Of a stretch of DNA of 64,000 nt, positions 49,125 to 61,409 are shown piece by piece. How positions within the stretch are numbered: position 1 is the first letter of the stretch; each line of letters opens with the position of its first letter. The DNA lies in assembly GCF_041146395.1 (NCBI RefSeq), contig NC_090986.1, positions 44,800,001 to 44,864,000 on the forward strand. The letters are read 5' to 3'. The position numbers were made by a program, and so were the translations under genes. The notes under the pieces are model-generated. The model worked only from the letters and a program-made list of their open reading frames with translations, was not told the origin of the DNA and ran no database searches. Source of the stretch: Eulemur rufifrons. Lineage: Eukaryota; Chordata; Mammalia; Primates; Lemuridae.

Positions 49125-50315
49125 GGTTATTGGTAGCTTCGTTTTTCTACTTAACTTGCTGTTATGGACTGAATGTTTTTGTCCCCCAAGAACTCGTATG
49201 TTGAAACCCTAATCCCAGTGTGATGGTATAATATTTAGAGGATGGGGGTTTGGTAGATAATTAGGTATGAGGGTGGAGCCCTAATGAATGGGTTTAGTGT
49301 TCTTATAAGAAGAGGCTAGAGAGCTAGCTCACTGGCACTCAACTATGTGAGCATACAAAGAGAAGTCAGAAATCTGCAGCTCGGAGGAAGGCCCTCACCA
49401 AACCCCAACCATGCTGGTGCCATGGTGTCAGAATTCCAGCCTCTAGAACTGTGAGAAATCAAGACTTGTTCTTTAAGCCAACCAGTCTTTGGTGATTTTT
49501 CATAGCAGCCCAAACTGACTAAGACACTTGTTCATGCCCCAAACCTCGGCGTCATCTCTGGCTCCTCCCTCTCTTATGCCCACATTTAATGTGTCCATAG
49601 ATCTACCTGCTTCTTACTCTTTCATCATCTCTTGCCAAAATTATTGTGAAGGTGTCCTAATCCAATTCCCTCTTTCCTCCCTTCTCCTTTGCTGTAGCCG
49701 GAGTACGCCATTTAATACATAGGTCAGGTCAGGTCACTCCTCTGCATATAACTATCCCAAGTCATCTATTTCATTTAGAGTAATGTAATAAAAGTCCTTT
49801 CCATAACCTGCAATCCCTTGCATGAATGGGATCCTGGTTTCTCCACTCTGACTGCCTTTCCTCCTACTCTCAATCTCACCTAGACTCACCTCCAGCCATA
49901 CTTGCCTCCATGACATTTCTCTAATATCCCAGGAATGCACCTACCTCAGGGCCTTTGCATTGCCCTACCCTCTTGATGGAATCCTCTTCACCCAGAGATC
50001 CATAAACCCTGTTCTCTCATGTCCGTCTAATGCTACCTTCTACAGAGGCTGTTATAAACAACCCTATTTTAAATTGCAACATATCTCCTCAGGGTATAAT
50101 TACTCCCTCCCAATCCTCCTTTCAGGTTTTATTTTTCTCCATAGCACTTAACACAACCTGATATGCCATGTACTTTCCCTCATATATATTAATAATTATT
50201 AGAATGTCAGTCAGCCCAATGAGGCCTGGGACTTTGTTGTAACTTTTTTCATCGCTAATCGCAGTGCTCAGAATGGTGCCTGCAACTAATATTTGTTGAA
50301 ATAATGAGTTAAGAG
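49125..50315 (+). mobile_element. LINE2 (L2), sense, split by the MaLR LTR
   Basis: Parts are 49125-49159 and 49532-50315. Reading across the LTR gives L2's order: 'ctcggttattggtagcttcg', then 'gccccaaacctcggcgtcat' and 'ctctggctcctccctctctt'. Later parts are 'gtcaggtcactcctctgcat', 'cctcagggcctttgcattgc' and the 3' end 'atggtgcctgcaactaatat' + TTGTTGAA. The ORFs at 49528-50151 (+) and 49752-50523 (-) lie mainly in this L2 and are not genes. Confidence 0.88.
49160..49526 (+). mobile_element. Solitary MaLR LTR (MST-type) inserted into an L2
   Basis: A complete 367-bp LTR: it starts 'tgttatggactgaatgtttt', has 'cctaatcccagtgtgatggt' and 'gagggtggagccctaatgaa' inside, a 'ttcttataagaagaggctag' TATA-like core, and ends 'cagcccaaactgactaagac' + A. 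The 5-bp target duplication is cttgc (49155-49159) / cttgt (49527-49531), one change. No internal sequence or second LTR is present. The flanking L2 reads continuously across the site, so the LTR postdates the L2. MST elements belong to the ERVL-MaLR group and are non-autonomous. Confidence 0.92.
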
Positions 50316-50319
50316 ATAT

Positions 50320-53300
50320 ATGTTTTGGGTCACAAAAACATACGGAAAATATAGTGTTTCTAAATAGATTTAACTCAGAAAAACTAAGGGTGGGTCCATT
50401 GCTATTTAACAGAAGCATTAATGTTTCCTGAGAGATCCAAGGAGAAAAAATAGTCCTCAAAATTCTTTGCACTGAGAAAGTGATGAGGAAACAGTTAAAA
50501 CATTTATTTTCTAAATGTGACATGCTCTAAGAGCTACACATCACTTCAGCTCATGTTTACACATTATGCTACTATAACTGCTTAAAATGTAGGGATTTTT
50601 AATTGAATTTTATGGCTGGTCTACATTGTTGACAGTAATTTTTATGTTATAGCTTATGAGTTTAGTCATAGAAAGATACAGAGAAATTTCCATTGATGTA
50701 ATAAAATATCTATAAAAGCAAAATGGTGTTTCTTTAGTAGATATTTATGTTATATCTGTCTAAATCTCTGAGCATGCAATTATAAATAAATGCACTTCAA
50801 GAATGAATATTTAGTAAATTAAATAATTTTCTTTAAATATTAAGAATCAGCAATATATACCTACATTTGTTACACAAAGTATGTGTATTTTAATGCACTA
50901 TTTCATCTTTTAAAAGTGCCATAGTAATGTATTTGCAGGTAGAATTTGAAGACTTCCTATAAATTTCTTTATATTAGAGATATCCATAATAAGATCATTT
51001 TAATACACGGAATTTAAAAATGTACTCAATGTTTATGTCTTTATCAATTGGATTTCATTTAATTCACCAAAAAGTTATGAAAAATGCATTTTATGTTCTT
51101 TTATATTATAGTAATGTCTTTTTTTGAATGTAAAACCACATATTTATTAAACATATGATTAACTTAAAAACACCAAACTGGTTTGTTTAAAGTGCTCCTC
51201 AACCAAAACCATGAATAAAACCATCACCCCAAAGTGAATTCAAAATAACAGATTAGAAGGTAAACACTGACAATAGGTATAGACAGGTACTACCAAAAAT
51301 GCTATTTGTTCTTTAATTAAATGATGCCATTATCAGGTGATGTAGAACAGTCACCTGGACAGAATACCTTCTTTTTTGTATAAATATTCATAAATAAAAA
51401 TGTCTCTAGATATTCTGAAGAGCTGCAAACAATACCTTACAACAGCAGCTTAATGTCTATTTTAGGAAAAAAGCACTAAAATCCTCTTCCATTGAAAGTT
51501 GTTTATTTCTGTGGTATAAATAAGCAAGGTCACCACAAAATCAACTTTCTTTCTATAACAATGTAAATAACAATGTGTACACATCTTAAATTTGGTAAGT
51601 GAGGATGCAATCATCTTTTGATAGAACAAGAAAATAAATAAGTAAAAATTAAGAACATTAACCCAACCATGGTATTGACATATGAAGGACAGTACAGTCT
51701 GGTTGTTTAAAAATGCTCAGTATGTCATGGTGTTTGGGCTAATGATATTTAGAATATTAAGTGTTTCCTTTTTGATTAAAGGAATACAATATAATCACCA
51801 TCAAGCTGCTATCGTAACTCATTTATAGCTTGGGCAAAAATTACCATTTGGTCCATGGCACAAGTTACATATATCACACTTATGTCAAACCTGAAACCTT
51901 ATAAGATTTCATGTTTATAAGCTACAATACACAATGACCAAGCTGTCAGACCCTCACAGTTTTTTAGGAAAATATCTACATTTGTCCTTATGGATGTCAA
52001 AATGTTACACCATCACTTTTTTTTAAAAAAGATGCACATTCATACTGTCAAGTTATTAGGAAAATACTTTTGCAAACAATATGAAGATAAAATATACTTC
52101 AAAAGTATGTATATTAATGTCTTTTAATCAATTTTTAAAAATGGTCAACATAGGTTTTTCATTAGAATTTATATTATCCTATACTTACAGTAATCAACTA
52201 ATTAAATGAAATGTGCCAGATTTTATTTTTCTTAGGAACATTTAGAATTTTAAATTTTCATTAAACATACAATGTGAACCTAAACTTCACTCCTTCATTC
52301 TTCTTTGTAGTTATTAATAGTCATTCATGATATTTTACATACTTCCTCATGGGAGATGATGATGAAAAATGGGAATGTTCCATTATTATTGACCTTTAAA
52401 ATCTTTTAAGTTAAGGATTATGAATACTTTTGGCTCAAAGCATACATAATCTTGCTATTTTCTTTTTCTTCTACATATTCCCACTCAACAGCACTTTCTT
52501 GAATTTTAAAATGGATAACATTCATTTGACATTTTGCAGTCTAAAAATTAAATTTTCATGCTTGCTTTGAATGCATCTGGGAAACTAGAAATGAAATTTT
52601 GATAGAAATAAAAATGCCACTGGGAATATTATTGATTACCCAGAATGTGTGGCTTTCATTTACCAATTAAAACATATTAACCAAGTCATCTGGAAATGGA
52701 TTGGCATCTATTCTTTCAATCATTAATAGATAATTTAGATCCATTGTCTGTATAAAAGCTTTCAGATGATCATAAAATGTTGGAACATAAAATATCTAAT
52801 TAGTTTTCTAGAATCTAGACAATCAAAATCATTTTCAGAGTATTAATGTCTCCAGATTGTAAGACAAGTAGTCCCAAAACATTGGCTTGAACATTTATGC
52901 CATCTTCAATAAAAGAGTAGTCTCCCTTTTTGTTAACTGCTAACTTAAAATAATAAAATTAAAAATAAATTCCCAAGGCCCATTATTATTGTCCTAGTTC
53001 AATTTCTAGCTTTAATCAATCTGACATTACATTTAAAATTCTCTGCTATTTCTTCCTATTATTCTGTGGTGATATAGTCTTGTGTACTACTTTTGTTCTT
53101 GTGTCAGAATCTAAACTCTAAGCTAGATCTCTAACAATTACATGCTGATTTTAAATTGTAATGTTTTTCTAAACTCCAAAGCATCATATAAAGCTAATTA
53201 TAAGGTATTGCCTTCATTTGGAATGCCAGTTCACTGAAAATGCCTATTCTGGACCATACTGGGTTGGTAAGTCTTGGTAATTCAGAGACTAAAGATGAAG

Positions 53301-53405
53301 CCTTTACTTTTAAGGAACTTAAAGAACCTATTGGAGGAATATTGCATTTTTTCTTGTTAAAATTGAGATTGTCCCATTCTAACTGGATTTCTAGAACTTA
53401 TCAGT
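50320..53405. other. AT-rich intron; possible antisense retrocopy
   Basis: No repeat family recognised. On the minus strand a reverse AATAAA (51143-51148) lies 17 bp before a 7-T tract (51119-51125), resembling the polyadenylated end of a retrocopied 3' UTR. Farther on (52925 to 52690, minus strand) three short open stretches occur in different frames. I could not identify a parent gene, so this stays unproven. Confidence 0.35.
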
Positions 53406-53408
53406 TTC

Positions 53409-53410
53409 TT

Positions 53411-53457
<47 letters not shown>

Positions 53458-53773
53458 TTGAGACAGAGTCTCACTTTGTTGCCCAGGCTAGAGTGAGTGC
53501 CGTGGCGTCAGCTTAGCTCACAGCAACCTCAGACTCCTCGGCTTAAGCGATCCTACTGCCTCAGCCTCCCGAGTAGCTGGGACTACAGGCATGCGCCACC
53601 ATGCCCGGCTAATTTTTTCTATATAGATTTTTAGTTGTCCATATAATGTCTTTCTATTTTTAGTAGAGACGGGGTCTCGCTCAGGCTGGTCTCGAACTCC
53701 TGACCTTGAGCGATCCACCCGCCTCGGCCTCCCAGAGTGCTAGGATTACAGGCGTGAGCCACCACGCCCGGCC
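53409..53773 (-). mobile_element. Strepsirrhine-type Alu, antisense, with a 44-bp poly-T tail
   Basis: A continuous run of about 44 T's (53413-53456) is the inverted poly-A tail. It is followed by 'gttgagacagagtctcactt', both arms, the strepsirrhine linker 'ttctatatagatttttagtt', and the end 'caccacgcccggcc'. The target duplication atcagtttc is exact at 53400-53408 and 53774-53782. The long uninterrupted tail and clean body point to a young insertion. ORFs at 53240-53461 and 53518-53718 are artefacts of it. Confidence 0.96.
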
Positions 53774-53989
53774 ATCAGTTTCAAATTGTATTCCCTTTTA
53801 CTTTTAATGCTCATACTGTATTAACTATTTTTCTGTTTAGGAATCTATTCCCCTCAAGTCTAATATTTGTTAAGAATGGTCATAATTTTCTTTCTATAAT
53901 TTTGTAAACTCCAAATTGACATGGTAAATTTTTCTTTTTCTCCCTAGATACTCCTTTCTCATCCTTCTCCTCATGGTATTATTTATAAG

Positions 53990-54115
53990 GCAGGTGCTTT
54001 ATTTACAGTCATTATCTAATCTATGTGATAATTTGACACATCCCCTTGATAATTGCTATATTACACATGAGAGACTGAGGCTCATCCAGCTGCTTTAAGA
54101 ACTCATCCCTGTCCT
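53990..54115 (-). mobile_element. MIR fragment, antisense
   Basis: 'cattatctaatctatgtgat' followed by 'attacacatgagagactgag' and 'gctcatccagctgcttt' resembles reverse-complement MIR. Confidence 0.6.
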
Positions 54116-54199
54116 ATTTCTGTCTGAATTCACCACCTGTAATCTTAACATTGATGTTTCTTCTTTATAATTACTCTCTCTCTTAATTACCTAATCCTC

Positions 54200-54345
54200 T
54201 GTGCTTTATGCTTCATGTGCATCATCTCACCTAATCCTGTGCATGCTCTGCAAATCGAAATTGTCCCCATTTTCCAGATGAGTTGCTTGAGGCACATAAA
54301 GAGTCTTTATTCCAAAAATGACAAAGGTAATATATAAAACCACAC
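54200..54345 (-). mobile_element. MIR fragment, antisense
   Basis: 'gtgcatcatctcacctaatc', 'cgaaattgtccccattttcc' and 'agatgagttgcttgaggcac' are the reverse complement of the MIR 3' half. Confidence 0.8.
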
Positions 54346-54349
54346 CTAA

Positions 54350-57300
54350 ATTTTATTAATTTCTATTCTTTGGTCTGTCACCTCATGATGTATAATACCA
54401 AGTTAATCCTTGTGAGGTAAAATTAAGTCTACAGAAAAAGTTCACTTTTTTATTTCTAGCTTGTTTGTGATTCAATTGTTTGGCATGGAAGTAATGAGCT
54501 TTGTATATACGAACTGTTAGAGTAACTTTTATAGTCTTGTTCTTATTGTCTGTAGTCAATGTACGATAGCATTTGACTTACAAGATTAATATATAACCGG
54601 GATGTTTTAAAATGTCCTAAGTACCCTAAAATGTCACCAGATACCAAGACCTATGGAAGGGAGGGTTCCCAAAACACTGTCAGGCAGTCCAAGAAGTCAA
54701 AACTCTTTTCATAAAAATACTAAGATATTATTTACTTTTTAAAAACTCTCATTCTCTCATGAGTATATGGTGAAGTTTTATAGAGGCTACATGGTTTATG
54801 ACATCACAACAGATTGAATGCAGAAGTGGATGTGAAAATCCAAATTACTTTTTTCAAGCCAGTCATTAAAGAATTTTCAAAGATGTAAAATGTTTTACTT
54901 CTCATAGTATTTTTGGAAATATATTTAATGATGATATATAGCTGATACATAGAGAGAGCTATGGATTATAAACAAGACTCTTGATTTTTAGAATCTATAT
55001 TAGAAATCCTCATCAATTTACAATAAGTTTTACTCCAGAATTTGCTTGTAGTCAGTGAAAATAGTGAGAAGGAGAGTGAAATAGTCTCCAATGAGAAACT
55101 TGAAAATCTTAGACTTTGTAAAGCAATATGATGGTCTCAGGAAGGTTGACAGTGAGCATGAACTAAAAGTTATTTTCAAAATATCTGTTGATTTTTAAAT
55201 TATTTTTTTGATAATATCCAATGTTTTCTTTCCTTATTCTTGTAGTTAAAACCTCAGTCTCATCCTGTATGTTTGCTAAACTTTTTCTGTTCATCTCATT
55301 CATTTAACTAACGTTTAAGAATGGCAGTCTGTGCATTTCTTTCTAGTGTATGTCAAATTCCAAAGTGAATATGAAAAAACAGTCTTCACAACTTCCATTC
55401 AATCTACATACTCAATGGCAAACCTAAGATTCAAGCCTATGGTACAACCAGTGAGCTCGCTTTATATATTTATTCATCAAATTTTAATCCTTTGGAACTG
55501 AAAAATTTAGTTCAATAAGCACACATTGAACATATAATATGCACAAAGAATTCCCATTTTCCTAGTCAAAGCAAAGCTTTAGTTTCAAAAGACATTTCAA
55601 CTCTCTAAATATTTGAAAACACAATGTAAGTATGACTTTTATGCTAAAACCATGACAAAGGTTTCCTTTGGCACTCTTCATACATCCATTAAATAGGGAT
55701 GGTATTTAGTGATATTAAAGATTGTGTGTGTGTTTATTTATAACAGATTTTCTTTCTCTTATTGATATAAGAGGTTTATAGCATACTGTGTGGCTTGTGG
55801 ACCCAAGAATACTTTATGTTTTTTAATCTGAAGAACAGCCATAATGTTTTCTTTATATTAATTTTCACCTCTTTAGATTTCCATAGAGGACGTTTCTAAA
55901 ATTTATGTGTAGCATAGACACTTCTTTTAGTTAATTGTAGAAGTTTAACACTGACTATATTTACAGCCCCATAGGTATAGTTGAAAATTTACATATTAAA
56001 CAGAGTTGCTCTCTGGCATGGTTTAAGAAAATGATCTGTGTTATTAATTATACTTTTAGCATAAATGTACTAATGTCATTTACTGAAATGTAAAACAGAA
56101 ATTGATGATGATAAAGATAATAATGATAATATAAAAGATATTAATTGTATTGTTAGCAAATTTTGTTCTTTTTTCAGCATTTGATGATTTTGAGGCTGTG
56201 AGTTGAAGTTTATTTCAACATGGCGAAATTTCTAGACTTACAATTAGTTTCAAAGTCATTTCAGGTCTTTTTAGGTGAATCAAAACTTCAGTATCAAGGA
56301 ATTGAAAGCTAAATTTCCAAACTAAATTACAAACGTGTGTATCCACATTTATACTTTTCATAGTGATTAACTTCACTCCTAAAGTCAAATATTGATTTAG
56401 AGTTTACAAAATGAGTACAAAATTTGACTTAATGAAAACAAATTGGTCATTTATTTACTATGTATATCAAAATTAATTTTTTTATTTTAAAAATACAGGC
56501 TATAAAGCTGGAAAGAAATAATCTCTATGGTATTTAAAGCTACAAAAATAATAATCAATATTTTCTAATTAATATTTCTCCTTTTCTTAAGCAGTTTTAA
56601 GGATACTTAAAACATAGTCCAAAATTAGAGTTGACAATTCCAAATACAAACCAACCAACACAGTAATAAAATCAATACTTACATTTCCCTTGAGGCCACT
56701 ATTTACTGTTTGCTGCACCATTTCCTTAATGGAATGGCAGTTATGTTTGCAGAAACCTTGTAAGTACCATTTTTATGTTTTAACTAAAAGCAGCTTTCTT
56801 GAAGAGGTATGATAAAGAAATTCTTGAGTTACTATAAAAAACTGTCATAACCATTTAGTAGTTAATATGAGTGCCATGAAGGCAGCCTTCCTTATTTTTT
56901 TGATAAGTATTCTATAGGATTTCATAGGGAGTCTTCATGTCTTTTATGTCTTCATTATGATGGACATTGACTTAATATTTAAACATCTCATTGTACTTAA
57001 CTTGTGCAGTTTAAATGAACACATTTGTAATTACTAGGGCACATTTCATTTTTGGGTTGCTTTTGGCTGAAGAAATAAAAGAAAGGAGGGGAGTAAAGGA
57101 AAATAGCAATTTATCTCCACATAGTAGAATTATTGTCAAAATGTGATTGACAAAATGATTTACTTATCTCACTTAGTTGATTGTTCTTTTTTATTGTCAC
57201 GATTGGATGGTAATTTCTCCTCTTTGTTCATTATTTTCTATGATACTAGAAACAATTGTTTCTGAAAAAAGACTTCAGAATTAAAATATACTCACTATCA

Positions 57301-57530
57301 TATCTGTGTTTTCCTTTTTACTATACTTTTCATTGCATTTGAAAGTAATATAAACATGGCATTTTCATGTTAATTTTTAAAGCAGATTTGCATTTTCTAG
57401 AATTTAATCAAAGTTAAAAAATCAATTTAATTCCATATTTGCCTCTGGTTTTGTATTAAAAATAATAATGGCATAAGAGTCATTCAGGATAGAAGGGTAC
57501 ATTATACCTCCAAGGGGAGTTTATGCATGA
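54350..57530. other. AT-rich intron, nothing firm recognised
   Basis: A short GAT/AAT-rich low-complexity run lies at 56104-56134. No gene or repeat family recognised. Confidence 0.45.
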
Positions 57531-57539
57531 TCAAACTTT

Positions 57540-58040
57540 TTTATTAGTCATTGTACAAACTAGAGAAGTTGCCTGTACAGAATTCATGGCCTTTGATAGA
57601 GGACATGTTTTGCAACAGGATATTGAAAATAAAGTCTATTGGCCAAATCAACTCTTTGTACATGATGATGTCAGCAACTATGTCCTGTGATAAAGCTGCA
57701 ATATTTTCATGACAAAGAAAAATTCATATCCACATCTTTAATAAATGGAGAAAAAAAAGTGGTCTTACTGGATTCATATGTTCCCATCAGAACCTTTGTA
57801 GCTTCTCTCAAACTGTAAATATTGAGAGTAAGATCAGGATGAATGTGGTGTTGCATCGAAATTAATCGCTGAAGTTATTACTTACAGCGTCCCATGTATT
57901 CTACATTCAGGCTTTTCACACAAGGCTTTGAAGAGCCCTACAGGACTAACCAAATGTAATTGATACAGAATCATTGCTACACAGCAGCTGCAGTAACAAG
58001 GTGCTGCAGCTTTTACTTTAATCTACCTTTCTTTCTGAGA
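57540..58040. promoter_or_regulatory. Candidate conserved non-coding element
   Basis: Repeat-free complex block. Motifs: CRE/MAF-like TGATGTCA at 57666-57673 (followed by GCA), TAATC (OTX/PITX/CRX-type) at 57863-57867, E-box CAGCTG at 57985-57990 and SOX-type AACAAGG at 57995-58001. Plausible for a gene expressed in eye, brain and limb, but the function is inferred and conservation is untested. Confidence 0.37.
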
Positions 58041-58044
58041 GTTT

Positions 58045-60110
58045 ATTATGTTTTTGAATTTATTCTTTTGTAGATCTGGGAGCTATCTTTTTTATGGAAA
58101 TTAATCTTTTTAGAAGATTTGTACTCTCTTTTTCAAACACTAATACATTCATTCAAGTATCCTATTATTCAGATCCAGCTGGCTTTTATCTGGTGATATT
58201 TACTTCAAAAAGCCAAGTTAAATGGTATCATAGATTAATTCTCAGGGCACAGGAAAGCTTTTTTAGAGAAAAACATGATTTGGTAATTACTTGAAATATC
58301 ATAATAAAAATCACAGAAAATGTCAAAAATGTGTTGTACAATCCGTCATAATAGAAAACTTCAAAAAGTTGCTTCATTGAAAATATGGGATTCTGAGTCC
58401 ATCAGAAGTTTTTATTTCACTCAAACATTATAAAACCTGAGAGTTTGTTTTGGTTTTTAACAAACTATATCATGAATTCTAGGTTTCTGTTGTTTGTTCA
58501 GACAAAGCAGTGAAACTTCAAAAGGGGCATTATCCACCGCTATCTCTTACATAAATCAAACTGGAAATAAGACACATTTTACAATTCAATTTAAGATCCC
58601 ACTGAGACAATAATGTTGCAAGCTGTGCATTTTGCAAAGTAATATAGTAATGTCTAGTTTGCATTTTTGAAAAACCAAATTAATCACACTTTATTGAATA
58701 CGTTGGAGCAAACCTAAAATTCATCTATTATTAAAAACTTGTGCAACAAACACAAACTATATTTTATACATAAAGGACAAACTCATTTATTCATTAGGAT
58801 AAAACACTTGGAGTTTGCATTTTATAACTATGAAAGAAATGACATTTGCTATTGGGGCTGTTTTTTGAATTTTTAAAAGCAGTCTATGCATAGTAAGCTG
58901 CTGGAAAATTCTTTTAGCATGTTACATTGTATCAGGTTTTAAGTCTCCCAGATAAAAACAGAATTTAACCTAAAAACTTTTGGATATGAAAACAAAAATC
59001 ATTAAATAAAAGAAAAAGTAAGTGATAGAATTTAAAAGGACAGCTCATGTAAATGAAAATAATAATATTGTGCATTATTTTTCATGTGAGCAACTTGTAA
59101 TAATATGATTATTTTATGGCTTTCATAAGCAAATATAAAGCCTACGTGGGCAGAATAAAGGCTTATGCTGCTCTATGATTTTATCAGGCTAAAGAAAGTA
59201 AGTACTTTTTGCATGTATGTATTTTGGTATTCAATTCTAAGAGGATGTTACATATGGTATTGGAAATAAAATTATTGAGGCATCATTTAGAAATTATTGC
59301 CTTCATGATATATATTGTTATTTTTGAGAGATTAGTACTGAGGAGTTCTAGTGAGTGTAAGAATCATGAATAGTGAAGAATAGTAATGAATAGTGAGAAA
59401 AGTAGATAGTAAGTCTGGTCTGTTTATTTTACCAGTGCATATTTTTCAATGTCAGAGCAGTAAACACCATTTTGCTATCTGCTGATGTGTGTAACATTCT
59501 GTATTACAGAAATAGTATTAAAACACATTTGCAAATTTAATTTTTCTATAAAAAGATTAAAGCCAACCTTGTTACATTTCACCAAATTTATTATTAAATC
59601 TTGAATTTGGGGTGAATATTTCCTTTTTACTATCTCCAATTGTGTTATTCTGGGAGGGTCTAAAAAGTGTCTATTAACCCTGAATTTACTGAATACCCTC
59701 TTGCTTTTGTGATAAGAACTCCACATTGCTGACTCATAGTCACTGGTAAGCTGTTGCCCTCTGTCAAGAAAGGGTAAATTATATCTCTTTATGTAAAGGC
59801 TTCTAAATGTGTTACACATGGCTTCTTTTTATTTGAAAAAATTCTTCACTGCAAATATAAAAGGAACAACAAGCCACTGGCTGCAGATACGGAGTTGAGT
59901 ATACAGTAACCACTTGTCCTCACCTAGCATAATTGTTTTGTCATGTACAGCTCTGGAAACTAATTTGTTCTTCAGTCATCTTCTTAGAAAACTCTAACGA
60001 TAAAGAATACAAGATTTTTTTTTTCTATTTTATCAATTTTCCAGTGGCATGAAATATGAGATTCAGGAATCCTGCCCTGGTCATATCAATGTCAATGTGG
60101 TGGATGACAG
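58045..60110. other. AT-rich intron, nothing firm recognised
   Basis: Includes the 114-codon antisense ORF at 59475-59819, among the longest in the window. It has no domain or similarity I recognise. A short imperfect repeat of 'gaatagtga'/'gaatagtaat' lies at 59367-59398. Confidence 0.45.
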
Positions 60111-60114
60111 AACT

Positions 60115-60880
60115 CAGGATGATTATTCCTGATGATGAGTTCCTTCTCCTCTTTCTGACTATCTGATACATCACTTTAATCATATCTCTCCTCTGCCTAA
60201 GATGATGACCAAACTCATCATCCTGACATCTGAGAACTTTCATAATCTGGCCTCAGCCCACCTAATTCTTTCTGACTTCTCATGCTTCCCTAATAAGTAC
60301 TTTCTCCTCTAGTCAATGAACTACCTAGCTGTCATCCAGACCTGCCATTAATGTACCAGTGCTCTGAAGGTGGTATACTCCTTTGTGCAGTGGAAAGGAT
60401 TTAGGGCCAAGGGTTACACAAACATGTTCCAAGTCCAGCTATTTTTCCAAAGAGTTATGTGGCCTTAAGCATTGAATTTAATCACTCTGAACCTCAGCTT
60501 CCTTTGCTAGAAGAAGAGGGCATCATGCTTTATGATGCCAGCCTCTCAGCAAAGTCTTCCCTTATTAAATTATTTTAAAATATACTGCCCCAACACATAT
60601 GCTTACTTGTGCACAAATACAAACGTGTTCGTGCAAAAATTCTCTTTCATCCTTCCATGATTGGTATCTTAATTAATGTATCATGTCACTTTATTTATCT
60701 GCTCATTATTTTCTCACCCTCCTCCCAGCTACAATATAAACTCCATGAGAACATAGATTTTTATCTGCTTTGTCCTCTGCTCTTTCTCCAATGCTTGCAA
60801 CAATGCTTGGCACAAGATAAGTGTTCAGTATACACTAAAAGAATGGTGAATGAAAGATTGAATGACTTCAATATCTATTT
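60115..60880 (+). mobile_element. LINE2 (L2), sense, interrupted by a MIR
   Basis: 'ctttaatcatatctctcctc', 'tctggcctcagcccacctaa' and 'tctgacttctcatgcttccc' give the L2 ORF part. After the MIR, 'tctcagcaaagtcttccctt' and 'attttaaaatatactgcccc' lead to the 3' end 'aactccatgagaacatagat', 'caatgcttggcacaagataa' and a GAATGGTGAATGAAAG tail. The + strand ORF at 60609-60890 is a relic. Confidence 0.8.
60387..60518 (+). mobile_element. MIR nested in the L2
   Basis: 'gtgcagtggaaaggatttag', 'ttccaagtccagctattttt', 'gttatgtggccttaagcatt' and 'actctgaacctcagcttcc' follow the MIR sense order. L2 sequence lies on both sides. Confidence 0.75.
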
Positions 60881-61055
60881 TGTGCTATAATAGTCTATCA
60901 TCCAATTATATACAGAAAGATAAATTGTATTTTGTGCAGTGAAGTTTAAATATAGTTTCTGGCTGCTTGGTCTGTACACTATAATATTCTTTTTTTTCTT
61001 TAGACTTCAGGGTTGGGATTTTATTTTGTATGCAATGGGAAACAGGCTGGAGGTT

Positions 61056-61406
61056 TTATTTTTATTTTTATTTATTTCAGCGTATTATGGGGGTACAAAT
61101 GTTTAGGTTATGTATATTGCCCTTACCGGCCCCTCCCCACCCTGAATCAGAGCTTCAAGCGTGTCCATCCCCTAGATGGTGCACATCGCACTCATTATAT
61201 ATGTATATACCCATCCCCTCCCCACCCTACATCTGCCAGACGCCCGATTAATGTTATTCCTAAATGTGCTCTTAGATGTTGATCAGTGAAAACAATTAGA
61301 TGGTGAGTACATGTGGTGCTTATTTTTCCATTCTTGGGATACTTCACTTAGTAGAATGGGTTCCAGCTCTATCCAGGAAAATACAAGAGGTGCTATATCA
61401 CCATTG
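61056..61406 (-). mobile_element. Lemur-type L1 3' end, antisense, 5' truncated
   Basis: The A-rich tail appears as (T)TTTTA repeats at 61056-61077. Then come 'gcgtattatgggggtacaaa', 'agcttcaagcgtgtccatcc', 'cctagatggtgcacatcgca', 'gttgatcagtgaaaacaatt', 'gtgagtacatgtggtgctta' and 'acaagaggtgctatatcacc'. I recognise this as the 3' end of strepsirrhine L1s, absent from human L1 families. It is the second line of evidence for a lemur-like host. The ORFs at 61013-61282 lie in it. Confidence 0.9.
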
Positions 61407-61409
61407 ATA

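Noticed and set aside
50122..50523. 133-codon antisense ORF
   Set aside because: Its downstream part is the reverse strand of an L2 fragment and the rest has no recognisable similarity.
53240..53461. ORF ending in polyphenylalanine
   Set aside because: Produced by the Alu's inverted poly-A tail.
59475..59819. 114-codon antisense ORF, among the longest in the window
   Set aside because: No domain, signal or similarity recognised. ORFs this long are expected by chance in 64 kb read in six frames, and there is no supporting promoter or splice context.
61013..61282. Two overlapping proline-rich ORFs
   Set aside because: Both lie in the antisense of a lemur-type L1 3' UTR.
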